Source of the DNA: Paenibacillus_AA sp045062745 | Lineage (GTDB): Bacteria; Bacillota; Bacilli; Paenibacillales; NBRC-103111 | Assembly (NCBI RefSeq): GCF_045062745.1 | Contig: NZ_JBJGED010000015.1 | Coordinates: forward strand, 116,780 to 180,779 | Direction: 5' to 3' | DNA: 64,000 nt | Shown: positions 15,951 through 23,384 of the stretch, piece after piece | Position numbering within the stretch: position 1 is the stretch's first letter | Layout: the number at the start of each line of letters is the position of its first letter | Notes under the pieces: model-generated | What the model was told of the DNA's origin: nothing | The model's input: the letters and a program-made list of their open reading frames with translations, nothing else | The model's database searches: none | Translations under genes and position numbers: made by a program

Positions 15951-16865
15951 TTAGCCGGCCGCCATTCGGCGCACCCGGACGCACAGATCGCACAGGATGC
16001 CGAACAAGCAGGCGATTAGGATAACGTGCAGCAGCGCGGCGAACAAATACCAGTCCGTCCCGAGCGCATACACAATGAGCGCTCCGCTGATGACCTGGAG
16101 TCCAGCGAGCGTAAGCGCCCATCTTGCGCTAGTACGAATGAACGGTATATCGGCATACGTACGGTTCGCACGGAACGCGATGTAGGCGATCGCCAAGAAC
16201 AGAATGGCGGCCGCGATCCGATGGGCGAAGGCGATGCCCGTCGCCCCGGACAGCTCGGGAACGACTTCGCCGTTGCACAGCGGCCAGCCGAGGCAGCCGC
16301 CGGACGATTCCGTATGTCGCACGAACGCCCCTATATAGACGACCACATAACTGTAGCCGGTCACGAGCCACACGGTATTACGAAACTTCCGGCTCACCGT
16401 TCCAAGCTTCCCGACGGTTTTATCTCCCGAAAACTCGTCCTTCCAGACCCCGATCGTTAATAAGAGAGTAGCCGCGAAAGCAACCAACGAAAATCCGAAA
16501 TGCAGCGCCAGCACCGCGTCCGAGGTCGGCCACACGACCGCCATCGCCCCGAGAATCGCCTGCAGCACCGTAAAGAACAATGCGCTATAGGCGAACAGCT
16601 TCGCCTCCCCGCTATGGCGGAGGAGCTTGTACGTATAGATCGCGGCCGCGAGCACGAGGATGCCCACCAGGCCGCTGACCGCACGGTGACTGTATTCGAT
16701 CATCGACTCGATTGTGTAAGCCGGGATGAACTTGCCGTTGCAGAGCGGCCAATCGTCGCCGCAGCCCCGGCCGGACTCGGTCTTGGTGACGAGCGCCCCC
16801 ATCAGGAGCACGAGTCCCATGCCAATCGTCGTGAGGAGAGAAACCCATTTATATGATTTTTGCAT
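15951..16865 (-). CDS. ctaA: Heme A synthase (COX15/CtaA)
   Basis: The 304-residue protein has eight predicted membrane helices in two similar halves, as in CtaA. Each half has a Cys-containing loop: GRGCGDDWPLCNG near residue 34 and GGCLGWPLCNG near 190. Heme-ligand histidines are present in IEYSHRAVSG and FAHRIAAA, with the catalytic Glu in ESMIEYSHR. It converts heme O to heme A for cytochrome oxidase and acts with CtaB (gene at 49977). A TATAAT lies about 35 nt upstream of the ATG, and AGGTG is the ribosome site. It is the first gene of an operon with the UbiD decarboxylase. Confidence 0.95.
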   Translation of the reverse strand: MQKSYKWVSLLTTIGMGLVLLMGALVTKTESGRGCGDDWPLCNGKFIPAYTIESMIEYSHRAVSGLVGILVLAAAIYTYKLLRHSGEAKLFAYSALFFTVLQAILGAMAVVWPTSDAVLALHFGFSLVAFAATLLLTIGVWKDEFSGDKTVGKLGTVSRKFRNTVWLVTGYSYVVVYIGAFVRHTESSGGCLGWPLCNGEVVPELSGATGIAFAHRIAAAILFLAIAYIAFRANRTYADIPFIRTSARWALTLAGLQVISGALIVYALGTDWYLFAALLHVILIACLFGILCDLCVRVRRMAAG

Positions 16866-16970
16866 AAAAGCACCTACTTTTCGTTCAATCCGTCATCCTA
16901 CATTATAGCTTGATCGCCCAGCTAAAGCCATTTCCGAAATGTGAACAAACCTGTTCGCCACCAAAATGAC

Positions 16971-17015
16971 AAAAAGCCGCCATCGCTCCCCTATAAGGAA
17001 ACGAATTAGCGGCTT
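16971..17015 (-). terminator. Terminator of the thioredoxin-like gene
   Basis: AAGCCGC (16974-16980) pairs with GCGGCTT (17009-17015). On the minus strand a run of five U residues follows. It lies 30 bp downstream of the stop at 17046. Confidence 0.7.
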
Positions 17016-17045
17016 GTTACACTATATTGCCAGTCGGGCGTCCAG

Positions 17046-17399
17046 TTAAGCCTTTTTAGCAGCCACAGCCTCGCTCACTTCCACGACCCGGTCGAAAAAC
17101 TCCTCGATCTCCTCGCGCGTCTTGCGGAGCTTGCTCACGAAGCGGATCGTCTCTTCGCCCTTCACGAAGGCGATGAAGCTCGGAATGCCGAGCACGTTGT
17201 ACTTCTCGCACAGATCCGGCAGCTCGTCGCGGTCGATATGGACGAATTGCAGCCGGTCGCCGTACTTCGCTTCCACATCCGGCATGAACGGTTCGATATA
17301 ATGGCAGTCTTTGCACCAGGTTGTTTTGAATACCGCTACGGTAGGCTTATCTTGCCCAATGGTATCGTAAAAGGCTTGCTCGGTTCTAAGTTGTTCCAT
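17046..17399 (-). CDS. Thioredoxin-family protein
   Basis: The 117-residue protein has a thioredoxin fold with active site WCKDC in VFKTTWCKDCHYIEPFM and the conserved cis-Pro in VLGIPSFIAF. The active-site pair KD differs from the GP of ordinary thioredoxins, so redox potential and partners may differ. No signal peptide is seen, so it is cytoplasmic. The chosen ATG at 17397-17399 lies 8 nt after GAGGG; a TTG two codons earlier is too close to that site. The gene is monocistronic: a terminator follows and ctaA has its own promoter. The partner is unknown. Confidence 0.9.
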   Translation of the reverse strand: MEQLRTEQAFYDTIGQDKPTVAVFKTTWCKDCHYIEPFMPDVEAKYGDRLQFVHIDRDELPDLCEKYNVLGIPSFIAFVKGEETIRFVSKLRKTREEIEEFFDRVVEVSEAVAAKKA

Positions 17400-17509
17400 C
17401 GCCAATCCCTCGCATTCCCATTCGTTTTCCCTGTTATAGCATGCCCGAGAGGTGCTGTCAATGATAGACGGCCCAACTGGGATGTGTGGGATACACCAAA
17501 TTTTATGAA

Positions 17510-17538
17510 TTTACATTATTAGTAAAAAGTGATATCAT
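17510..17538 (+). promoter_or_regulatory. Predicted sigma-A promoter of the SPFH operon
   Basis: TTTACA (17510-17515) and TATCAT (17533-17538) are 17 bp apart in an AT-rich stretch, about 50 nt upstream of the ATG at 17590. Confidence 0.6.
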
Positions 17539-17589
17539 AAAAGTATCAAAAAGAAATCCCCATACCAACTAAAAAGGGAGCGTTGTGGA

Positions 17590-18432
17590 ATGAAAGAACA
17601 AAAAACGATGTATATGAACGGCTACCTCGGTATCGTTCTAATTCTCGGCCTGGGCGGATTAGGCTTGTATGCCTTGGTTCAAGAGAAACTGGTAATAGCG
17701 ATTCTGCTCGAGGCAATCGCCTTCCTTCTCCTGACTTCCATTACCGTCATTCAGCCTAATCAAGCTAACGTCATCACGTTCTTCGGCAAGTATCTCGGCA
17801 CCATCCGCGAGAGCGGTCTCTGGATGACGGTTCCGCTCAGCGTGCGGCGCAAAATGTCGCTGCGCGTCCGCAACTTTAACAGCGCCAAGCTGAAGGTGAA
17901 CGACATCGAAGGCAACCCGATCGAGATCGCCGCCGTCGTCGTCTTCCGTGTGATAGACACCGCGAGGGCCTCGTACGACGTCGACAACTATGAGCAGTTC
18001 GTCGAGATCCAGAGCGAGACTGCGCTCCGTCACGTGGCCACCCGCTACCCGTATGATAACCTAGATCAGGCAGGTTATTCGCTCCGCGGCAACGCTGAGG
18101 AGGTTGCCTTGGAGCTGGCGCAAGAGCTGCAGAATCGCCTCGCCGTAGCCGGCGTGGAAGTGATCGAGGCGCGGCTCACGCATCTCGCCTACTCCACCGA
18201 GATCGCAAGTGCGATGCTGCAGCGCCAGCAAGCGACCGCCATCATTGCCGCCCGGGAGAAAATCGTAGAAGGCGCGGTCAGTATGGTGCAGATGGCGATC
18301 TCCAAGCTCGAGCAGGAGACCGGGCTCCAGCTTGACGAAGAGCGCAAGGCAGCCATGATCAACAACTTGATGGTCGCTATCGTGTCGGACCGGTCGGCCC
18401 AGCCGGTTATCAACACCAGTACGCTCTACTAA
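17590..18432 (+). CDS. SPFH/band-7 membrane protein
   Basis: The 280-residue protein begins with two hydrophobic segments (about 10-30 and 32-52). An SPFH (stomatin/prohibitin/flotillin) domain follows, starting at VIQPNQANVITFFGKYLGT and continuing through LKVNDIEGNPIEIAAVVVFRV and QSETALRHVATRYPYD. The C-terminal half is a charged helix (QRQQATAIIAAREKIVEGAV) expected to oligomerise. SPFH proteins form membrane scaffolds or microdomains that support protease or transporter complexes. A small ribbon-helix-helix gene begins 17 bp after the stop, a pairing that suggests joint function. No NfeD-type partner is present. Confidence 0.9.
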   Translation: MKEQKTMYMNGYLGIVLILGLGGLGLYALVQEKLVIAILLEAIAFLLLTSITVIQPNQANVITFFGKYLGTIRESGLWMTVPLSVRRKMSLRVRNFNSAKLKVNDIEGNPIEIAAVVVFRVIDTARASYDVDNYEQFVEIQSETALRHVATRYPYDNLDQAGYSLRGNAEEVALELAQELQNRLAVAGVEVIEARLTHLAYSTEIASAMLQRQQATAIIAAREKIVEGAVSMVQMAISKLEQETGLQLDEERKAAMINNLMVAIVSDRSAQPVINTSTLY

Positions 18433-18448
18433 GCGTGCGGAGCGCCAT

Positions 18449-18691
18449 ATGCCAGGAGCGAACGGGAATACCAAGAAGAGCTTCCCACTGCGCATGGATC
18501 CGAAGCTGTATGAGATCATCGAGCACTGGGCCGCCGATGAGCTGCGCAGTGTGAATGGGCACATCGAATATTTGCTGCGTGCTGCCGCTTTCCGCTCGGG
18601 ACGGCTGAGAGGCCCCCGGCCGGCCGGCATACCGGCAACCGAGACTCAGGCGGAGCCGCGGGCACATAACGACGGAACGTCGGGAGAATAA
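18449..18691 (+). CDS. Arc-like ribbon-helix-helix protein
   Basis: The 80-residue product has an N-terminal Arc/RHH-like segment: KSFPLRMDPKLYEIIEHWAADELRSVNGHIEYLL, quoted here in parts as KSFPLRMD, LYEIIEHWAADE and SVNGHIEYLL. A disordered Pro/Ala/Gly-rich tail follows. The beta-strand FPLRMD and two helices are the usual DNA-contacting unit of a dimeric repressor. It follows the SPFH gene by 17 bp, with GGAG before the ATG. It may bind DNA, or act as a small adaptor of the SPFH protein; which of these is not clear from sequence. Confidence 0.75.
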   Translation: MPGANGNTKKSFPLRMDPKLYEIIEHWAADELRSVNGHIEYLLRAAAFRSGRLRGPRPAGIPATETQAEPRAHNDGTSGE

Positions 18692-18748
18692 TACCTTTCA
18701 AAACCGCAAGGCAACCATGCTGCACCGGCCGAGGAAGGAGACGTCCCG

Positions 18749-20023
18749 ATGAACGCCGAAGGAAATGCCAAAGCTGCGACCGTAAGCCGCTTCGTGAAAC
18801 GGATGCTGGCCATCCCTCTTCACGCCGCCCATTACCTTCTCGGGAAAGCGTCGAATTACCGGCGGTCCGCTCAGTTGGCGGAGTCCGCCACGGCCCTTGC
18901 CATTCCAAGTCAGACGCTGCGCCGGATCCGGCATGAGCTGGCCGCTCAGCTGCGTCGCGACGCTTCCTTGCCGCAAGAGACTGCTTCCATCCAGCCGATA
19001 GCGGCGGAGGAGCAGTCTCTTGTTCGTGCAATCGCAGCCGAGACCGAGCGCATGAACCGCAACAACGTAACCCGGACGCAAGCCTACTATGAGCTGTATT
19101 CCCGTCATCCCGAGCTCCATTGGGCATTGCTCGCGCATATGGTATCCCGGAACGGGGGATGGAACATGACCGACCTACGGGGGGAGCTCCTCCCGCGTCT
19201 GTTGACGGACGATCGGCTTCGGATGAGCTTTGCTTTTCTGGAGCGGGCGAACTCGTTTATATTCCACGATGCGTATCCCCAACTGCTGCTGTATGAAGCG
19301 AGCAAGTCGCACGGCAAGAGCTTGTTTCACCTGCTGCCCTTGTTCCGCGTATCCGCCTTTATGAGCCCGATCTGGGACGCGTTCTGGCGCGATCGCTGCT
19401 CCGAGCTGCTGACCGCTTCGCTCATCATCAATGAGCAGCACTATATTGAAGATCGGGTCGTTCGAAGCGAACCGTTCGCCTCCATGCTGAACTCCGTGCC
19501 CTATCGCGCTCAAACGTGGCTGCAGCTCAATGTGCTCGCCTTCCCCTATACCTCCAGCCTCCCGCACCCCCGGCTCGCGGGCCGGGTCCTTGAACATTTC
19601 GCCAATCTGCAAGAGCGTATCGGCATCGGCATGCAGCTGTACGCGATCCTGTTCGGCGTCCCGGACATTCGGGAAGGCGTGCTGAAGTTCGCCTCCTCCA
19701 CTCCTCACACAGGGTCGCGGGCCGACTATTGGCCGCAGCTGTTCGCTCCCGAGCGTCCGTCCTCTCCGGAAAAGCCTTACGCCGAGAAGCTGAACGGATG
19801 CAGCCTGCTGCCCGGAGCCGCGCGCTTATGCAGCCCGAAGCTCGCCGACGCCTGGCCGGATACCCCTTTCGACTCCCCTCCGCGATATGACTGGTTCGAC
19901 TCCCTCACGGTCATGGAATATTACGACGACCTTACGGTCCCCCACGCGTTCGAGATTACGAACGAAGCCTGCTTCGCGCTCAATAAAATAGAGCTGGCCG
20001 TCTTAACCGACCAACTCCTCTGA
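18749..20023 (+). CDS. DUF2515 family protein (YppC-like)
   Basis: The 424-residue product matches the DUF2515 family of spore formers. Typical segments are NNVTRTQAYYELYSRHPELHWALLAHMVSRNGGWNMTDL (recognised in pieces such as RTQAYYELY, LLAHMVSRN and GWNMTDL) and FIFHDAYPQLLLYEAS. It is mostly helical and has no signal peptide or membrane segment. The molecular function is unknown; B. subtilis YppC is the reference member. The ATG has an AAGGAG site. The gene is 57 bp downstream of the RHH gene and may belong to the same transcript. It converges with the flippase gene, 2 bp apart, with no terminator between them. Confidence 0.85.
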   Translation: MNAEGNAKAATVSRFVKRMLAIPLHAAHYLLGKASNYRRSAQLAESATALAIPSQTLRRIRHELAAQLRRDASLPQETASIQPIAAEEQSLVRAIAAETERMNRNNVTRTQAYYELYSRHPELHWALLAHMVSRNGGWNMTDLRGELLPRLLTDDRLRMSFAFLERANSFIFHDAYPQLLLYEASKSHGKSLFHLLPLFRVSAFMSPIWDAFWRDRCSELLTASLIINEQHYIEDRVVRSEPFASMLNSVPYRAQTWLQLNVLAFPYTSSLPHPRLAGRVLEHFANLQERIGIGMQLYAILFGVPDIREGVLKFASSTPHTGSRADYWPQLFAPERPSSPEKPYAEKLNGCSLLPGAARLCSPKLADAWPDTPFDSPPRYDWFDSLTVMEYYDDLTVPHAFEITNEACFALNKIELAVLTDQLL

Positions 20024-20025
20024 GA

Positions 20026-21663
20026 TTAACCTTGGCTCGCGCTGTTGCTGCGGCTCTTGTCGCGGCGGAAGCGGCGGTACAGCTTCTGCAGCGGTCCCGG
20101 GAAGCTGCCGATCTCGCTCTCCGTCACGGTTCGCGTGAGGAAGAGCAAGAGCACATACAAAACGCAAGCGAGTCCGCCGACGATCGCTGCATTGATCATA
20201 TCGTTCACCCGCGCGGCCGCGAACGGCTGCACCCATTGGCTCGTCGCCCACTCGAGCGCCGCGCCGACTGCCGACGTTCCGATCACCGTCACGATGATGC
20301 CTCCCCATTTGCTGCCCAATACCGTGTAATCCACCATTCGTTTCAACACGCGCAAGTTCAGCTGCGCCATCGCGATGAAGCAAAGCGCGGTTGCAGCGAT
20401 GATCCCGTAGATGCCGAGCCATGGCGAGAGCAAGTAGCTCGCCACCAGCTTAATGACGATCCCGATGGCGACATGCAGGATGAGCGGCTTCATTCGCCCC
20501 ATGCCCATCAGGATGGCGCCGGAGGTTTGCATGACGATCTGGAACAGGACGCTGACGGTCAGGAATATAATGATGGACGTGCCGTCATGATTGCCGAACA
20601 GGAAGCCGTTCAGCGGCCGCGCCGCTACGCAAATCGCGATGACCATCGGCAGCCCGGTGACGACGGACATGTACAGCGCCTTGGACGCTTGTCCGCGTAC
20701 AAGCTCCATGTCCTGGCGGGCGAAGGCGGCGGACACGACGGGCACCGCCGACTGGCTGAGCGCGATCGCCAGGATGATCGGGATGCCGGCGAGCGACTGG
20801 GCTCGTCCGCCCAAGACGCCGAGCGCCTCCTTCGCCGCGTCGTAGCCGAGATCGCCTTGCAGCAGGCCGATCGTAATCGACGAGTCGATCAAGTAGATGA
20901 GCGGCACGGCCGTCGAGAACAAGACGATCGGCACGGCCACCCGGAACAGCCGGCGATAGATCGCGCCGTAGCTGGGCGACTGGACCGGCTTCGCATTGCC
21001 GGTCTGTCCGGTGCGGGCGTCCTCGCGCCGCATGGCGAGCGCGTAGTACGCCATCACGAGGACGGCGCCGATGCTGCCCATCACGCCTCCGAACGAGGCG
21101 CCGGCCACAGCCTTAACGTGGCCGTAATCGAGCTGGAGCAGGAGGAACGCGAGGCCGACTGCCGTGACGAGCCGCAGGATCTGCTCTACGATCTGCGACA
21201 GCCCGTTCGGCAGCATGCGCTGCCGGCCCTGGAAATAGCCCCGCATGATCGCGATCAGCGGGAACAGGAGCAGCGCCGGCGCGAGCGCGCGGATGGACAA
21301 CGCGGCGTCCGGGTCGTGGCTCACTTCATTCGCGTAATACGGCGCGAACACGAGGAGCAGGAGCGTCATGACGACACCGGCGCCGAGGGCGAACAGCCCG
21401 GCCGCTCTATAGATGCGGTTCGCTTCCGCATGCTGCCCGAGCGCCGTCTCCTGCGAGACGAGCTTGCTGAGCGCGCTTGGAATGCCGGCGGTGGCGATGA
21501 CGAGCAGGAAGCTATAGATATTGAAGGCGATCGAGTACGTCGCCATACCGGCGTCATCGAGCAGATAGACGAGCGGAATACGCTGCACCGCGCCCAATAC
21601 CCGGGCGATCAGGGCGGCGAGCGCGAGAATAATCGTTCCTTTGACAAGCGAATCCTTGGACAA
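20026..21663 (-). CDS. MATE/MurJ-like polysaccharide or lipid II flippase (SpoVB/YtgP family)
   Basis: The 545-residue protein starts with TTG, six nt after AAGGG. It has about 14 hydrophobic segments typical of the MVF/oligosaccharide flippase superfamily, with GTIILALAALIARVLGAVQRIPLVYLL at the start (recognised as ALIARVLGAVQRIP), the GIPSALSKLVSQ helix 2 motif and RGYFQGRQRM. Members such as SpoVB act in spore cortex formation, and YtgP/MurJ flips lipid II across the membrane for wall synthesis. Which of these roles applies cannot be decided here. The C-terminal tail is basic. No partner wall genes are adjacent, and it is convergent with the DUF2515 gene. Confidence 0.88.
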   Translation of the reverse strand: MSKDSLVKGTIILALAALIARVLGAVQRIPLVYLLDDAGMATYSIAFNIYSFLLVIATAGIPSALSKLVSQETALGQHAEANRIYRAAGLFALGAGVVMTLLLLVFAPYYANEVSHDPDAALSIRALAPALLLFPLIAIMRGYFQGRQRMLPNGLSQIVEQILRLVTAVGLAFLLLQLDYGHVKAVAGASFGGVMGSIGAVLVMAYYALAMRREDARTGQTGNAKPVQSPSYGAIYRRLFRVAVPIVLFSTAVPLIYLIDSSITIGLLQGDLGYDAAKEALGVLGGRAQSLAGIPIILAIALSQSAVPVVSAAFARQDMELVRGQASKALYMSVVTGLPMVIAICVAARPLNGFLFGNHDGTSIIIFLTVSVLFQIVMQTSGAILMGMGRMKPLILHVAIGIVIKLVASYLLSPWLGIYGIIAATALCFIAMAQLNLRVLKRMVDYTVLGSKWGGIIVTVIGTSAVGAALEWATSQWVQPFAAARVNDMINAAIVGGLACVLYVLLLFLTRTVTESEIGSFPGPLQKLYRRFRRDKSRSNSASQG

Positions 21664-21795
21664 TTGAGACCCTTCTCCCTGTAATAAGCATGACTCCTAT
21701 TATACTAGGATTGTTCCCCCTCCGCCATGAACGATGAACCAAATCTGGGCGAATGCATATGATGTGGATGACTAGAAACGGAGGTGCAAGGCAAC

Positions 21796-22092
21796 ATGGA
21801 GATTTACAAGGCGAAGGCGGAAGTCCATAAGCTAATTAAGCAATGTAAGGAAGAAGCCTATCACGCGTGCAAGCAGTACTTGAACCGGTATGTGCGGTTG
21901 GAGCGCACGAACGGGGCCGTTCACGAAGGATACATCGTGCATGTCGATGCCGATTACGTATACTTGCATTTGCCCCAGCAGCAAACGCGCTATTTCAACC
22001 CCTACTATCCTGGTTATGGAAACTACTTCTACAACAGCACGGTACTGCCGCTGGTGCTGTTCGACCTGCTCGCCATTACGCTGCTGTTGTAG
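21796..22092 (+). CDS. Hypothetical protein with C-terminal hydrophobic segment (98 aa)
   Basis: The ATG at 21796 lies 9 nt after GGAGGTG; a GTG 12 nt upstream is part of that ribosome site. The N-terminal half is a charged helix (KAEVHKLIKQCKEEAYHACK). Next comes a strand-rich part (YVRLERTNGAVHEGYIVHVD ADYVYLHL) that looks like a small Sm- or SH3-like beta barrel. A Tyr/Asn/Pro-rich patch (YFNPYYPGYGNYFYN) and a hydrophobic C terminus follow. The Tyr-rich patch is reminiscent of spore-coat-associated proteins, but this is only a resemblance. The gene is monocistronic, with a clear terminator at 22115. Confidence 0.7.
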   Translation: MEIYKAKAEVHKLIKQCKEEAYHACKQYLNRYVRLERTNGAVHEGYIVHVDADYVYLHLPQQQTRYFNPYYPGYGNYFYNSTVLPLVLFDLLAITLLL

Positions 22093-22114
22093 GGAAGAGG
22101 GCAAGAGGAACGGG

Positions 22115-22141
22115 AAAGCCTGACAGAGGCTTTCTTTTTTT
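22115..22141 (+). terminator. Terminator after the 98-aa hypothetical gene
   Basis: AAAGCCT (22115-22121) pairs with AGGCTTT (22127-22133) around a 5-nt loop, followed by a run of T residues. Confidence 0.85.
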
Positions 22142-22189
22142 CTGCGCGGATTTGCGGTACAGTGGTGGGAAAGGACGGTGGGTACAGGC

Positions 22190-23314
22190 ATGACTGTAGA
22201 CTGGAAAGCACCTGACGACATAAAGACCGTAAACATCCTATTGGCCGGCTTCGGCACCGTGGGCCGGGAATTCGTTCGCGTGCTCCACCGGCGAGAGACG
22301 GAGTGGAAAGCGAGATACCGATTGCGGTTCCGGCTCGTCGGAATCTTGGGCAGCGGTGGGCTGCTGTACGACGCCGAAGGCATACAGATCGCCGCTCTGC
22401 TCGACGCCCCGGGGCGGGGCTCGAAAGCGCTGCGCGACTACGCCGATAACGAATGCGGACGCACCGCGACTTGGCTCGAAGCTTCAGCATCGACGACGAT
22501 GGCGATGCCGGACTGGGGGCAGCTCGCCGACGTCCTCGTCGAAGCGACCCCGACGAATATCTCGCATGGCGAGCCGGCGCTCTCTTACATGATGAAGGCG
22601 TTGAACCGGGGGCTCGACGTCGTGGCGATCTCGAAGGGCGCGCTGGTCTCGAACTTCGGCGCTATCCGGGACGCGGCCCGCTCGAGCGGGACAAGCCTCC
22701 GGTACAGCGGGGCGACGGCCGCCGCGCTGCCGACGCTCGATCTCGGAGACTACGCGCTTGCCGGCTGCAGGATCTCGAAGATCGAAGGCATCCTCAACGG
22801 GACGACGAACTACATCTTGACCCGGATGCACGAGGAGCCCGTCTCGTTCGCGGAGGCGCTGCAGGAGGCGCAGCAGCGCGGCATCGCCGAGACGAATCCC
22901 GCACTGGACGTCGAGGGGACGGACAGTGCCTGCAAGCTCGTCCTGCTGGCCGATGCGCTGCTCGGCGCGTCCAGTACGCTCCGCGACGTACAGGTGACCG
23001 GCATCGATCGAGTCACGCCGGACGCGATCGCCGCGGCACAGCAGGCCGGCAAGAAGCTGAAGCTGCTCGCTTCCGCTGAGCTCGTCCCGCCGGACGCGTC
23101 GCCGGAGTCCGGGACGCGCATCCGGCTGGAAGTCGCTCCGCGCGAGCTCGAGCCTGGCCACCCGCTATTCGGCGTCGACCGAACCGAGAAGGGTATCGTG
23201 TTCCACACGGACTTGATGGGCACGGTCGCCGCGATCGGCGGCGCCTCCAGCCCTACCGGAGCCGCGGCCGCGGCGTGGAAGGATCTGATCAATCTGTATC
23301 GGCCGGACAAGTAG
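22190..23314 (+). CDS. hom: Homoserine dehydrogenase
   Basis: The 374-residue enzyme reduces aspartate semialdehyde to homoserine with NAD(P)H, the branch point to threonine and methionine. The N-terminal nucleotide motif is LLAGFGTVGREFVRVL. The family signature lies around IEGILNGTTNYILTRM and is followed by NPALDVEGTDSACKLVLLA. There is no C-terminal ACT regulatory domain, so it is shorter than the roughly 430-residue B. subtilis Hom and may escape threonine feedback. The start is uncertain: ATG at 22190 is preferred, with a weak GGTGGG site, over a GTG at 22178. No thrC or thrB follows; the next gene is convergent. Confidence 0.9.
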   Translation: MTVDWKAPDDIKTVNILLAGFGTVGREFVRVLHRRETEWKARYRLRFRLVGILGSGGLLYDAEGIQIAALLDAPGRGSKALRDYADNECGRTATWLEASASTTMAMPDWGQLADVLVEATPTNISHGEPALSYMMKALNRGLDVVAISKGALVSNFGAIRDAARSSGTSLRYSGATAAALPTLDLGDYALAGCRISKIEGILNGTTNYILTRMHEEPVSFAEALQEAQQRGIAETNPALDVEGTDSACKLVLLADALLGASSTLRDVQVTGIDRVTPDAIAAAQQAGKKLKLLASAELVPPDASPESGTRIRLEVAPRELEPGHPLFGVDRTEKGIVFHTDLMGTVAAIGGASSPTGAAAAAWKDLINLYRPDK

Positions 23315-23341
23315 GCTGGAAAAGGCTTGGATGACCCCAAA

Positions 23342-23373
23342 AAGGGCTCGGGAACCATGCTCCCGAGCCCTTC
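23342..23373. terminator. Terminator between hom and the heparinase-like gene
   Basis: AAGGGCTCGGGA (23342-23353) pairs perfectly with TCCCGAGCCCTT (23361-23372). The best U-tract is on the minus strand (five U), so it mainly serves the gene ending at 23385; it may act on both. Confidence 0.85.
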
Positions 23374-23384
23374 TCACTATTCCG

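Noticed and set aside
18516..19138. Two minus-strand frames in the RHH/DUF2515 region
   Set aside because: They overlap two genes with good ribosome sites and show no domain pattern.
20032..21684. Open frame of 550 codons antisense to the flippase gene
   Set aside because: The translation is Arg/His/Asp-rich and lacks hydrophobic or domain patterns; the opposite strand encodes a clear MVF-type membrane protein.
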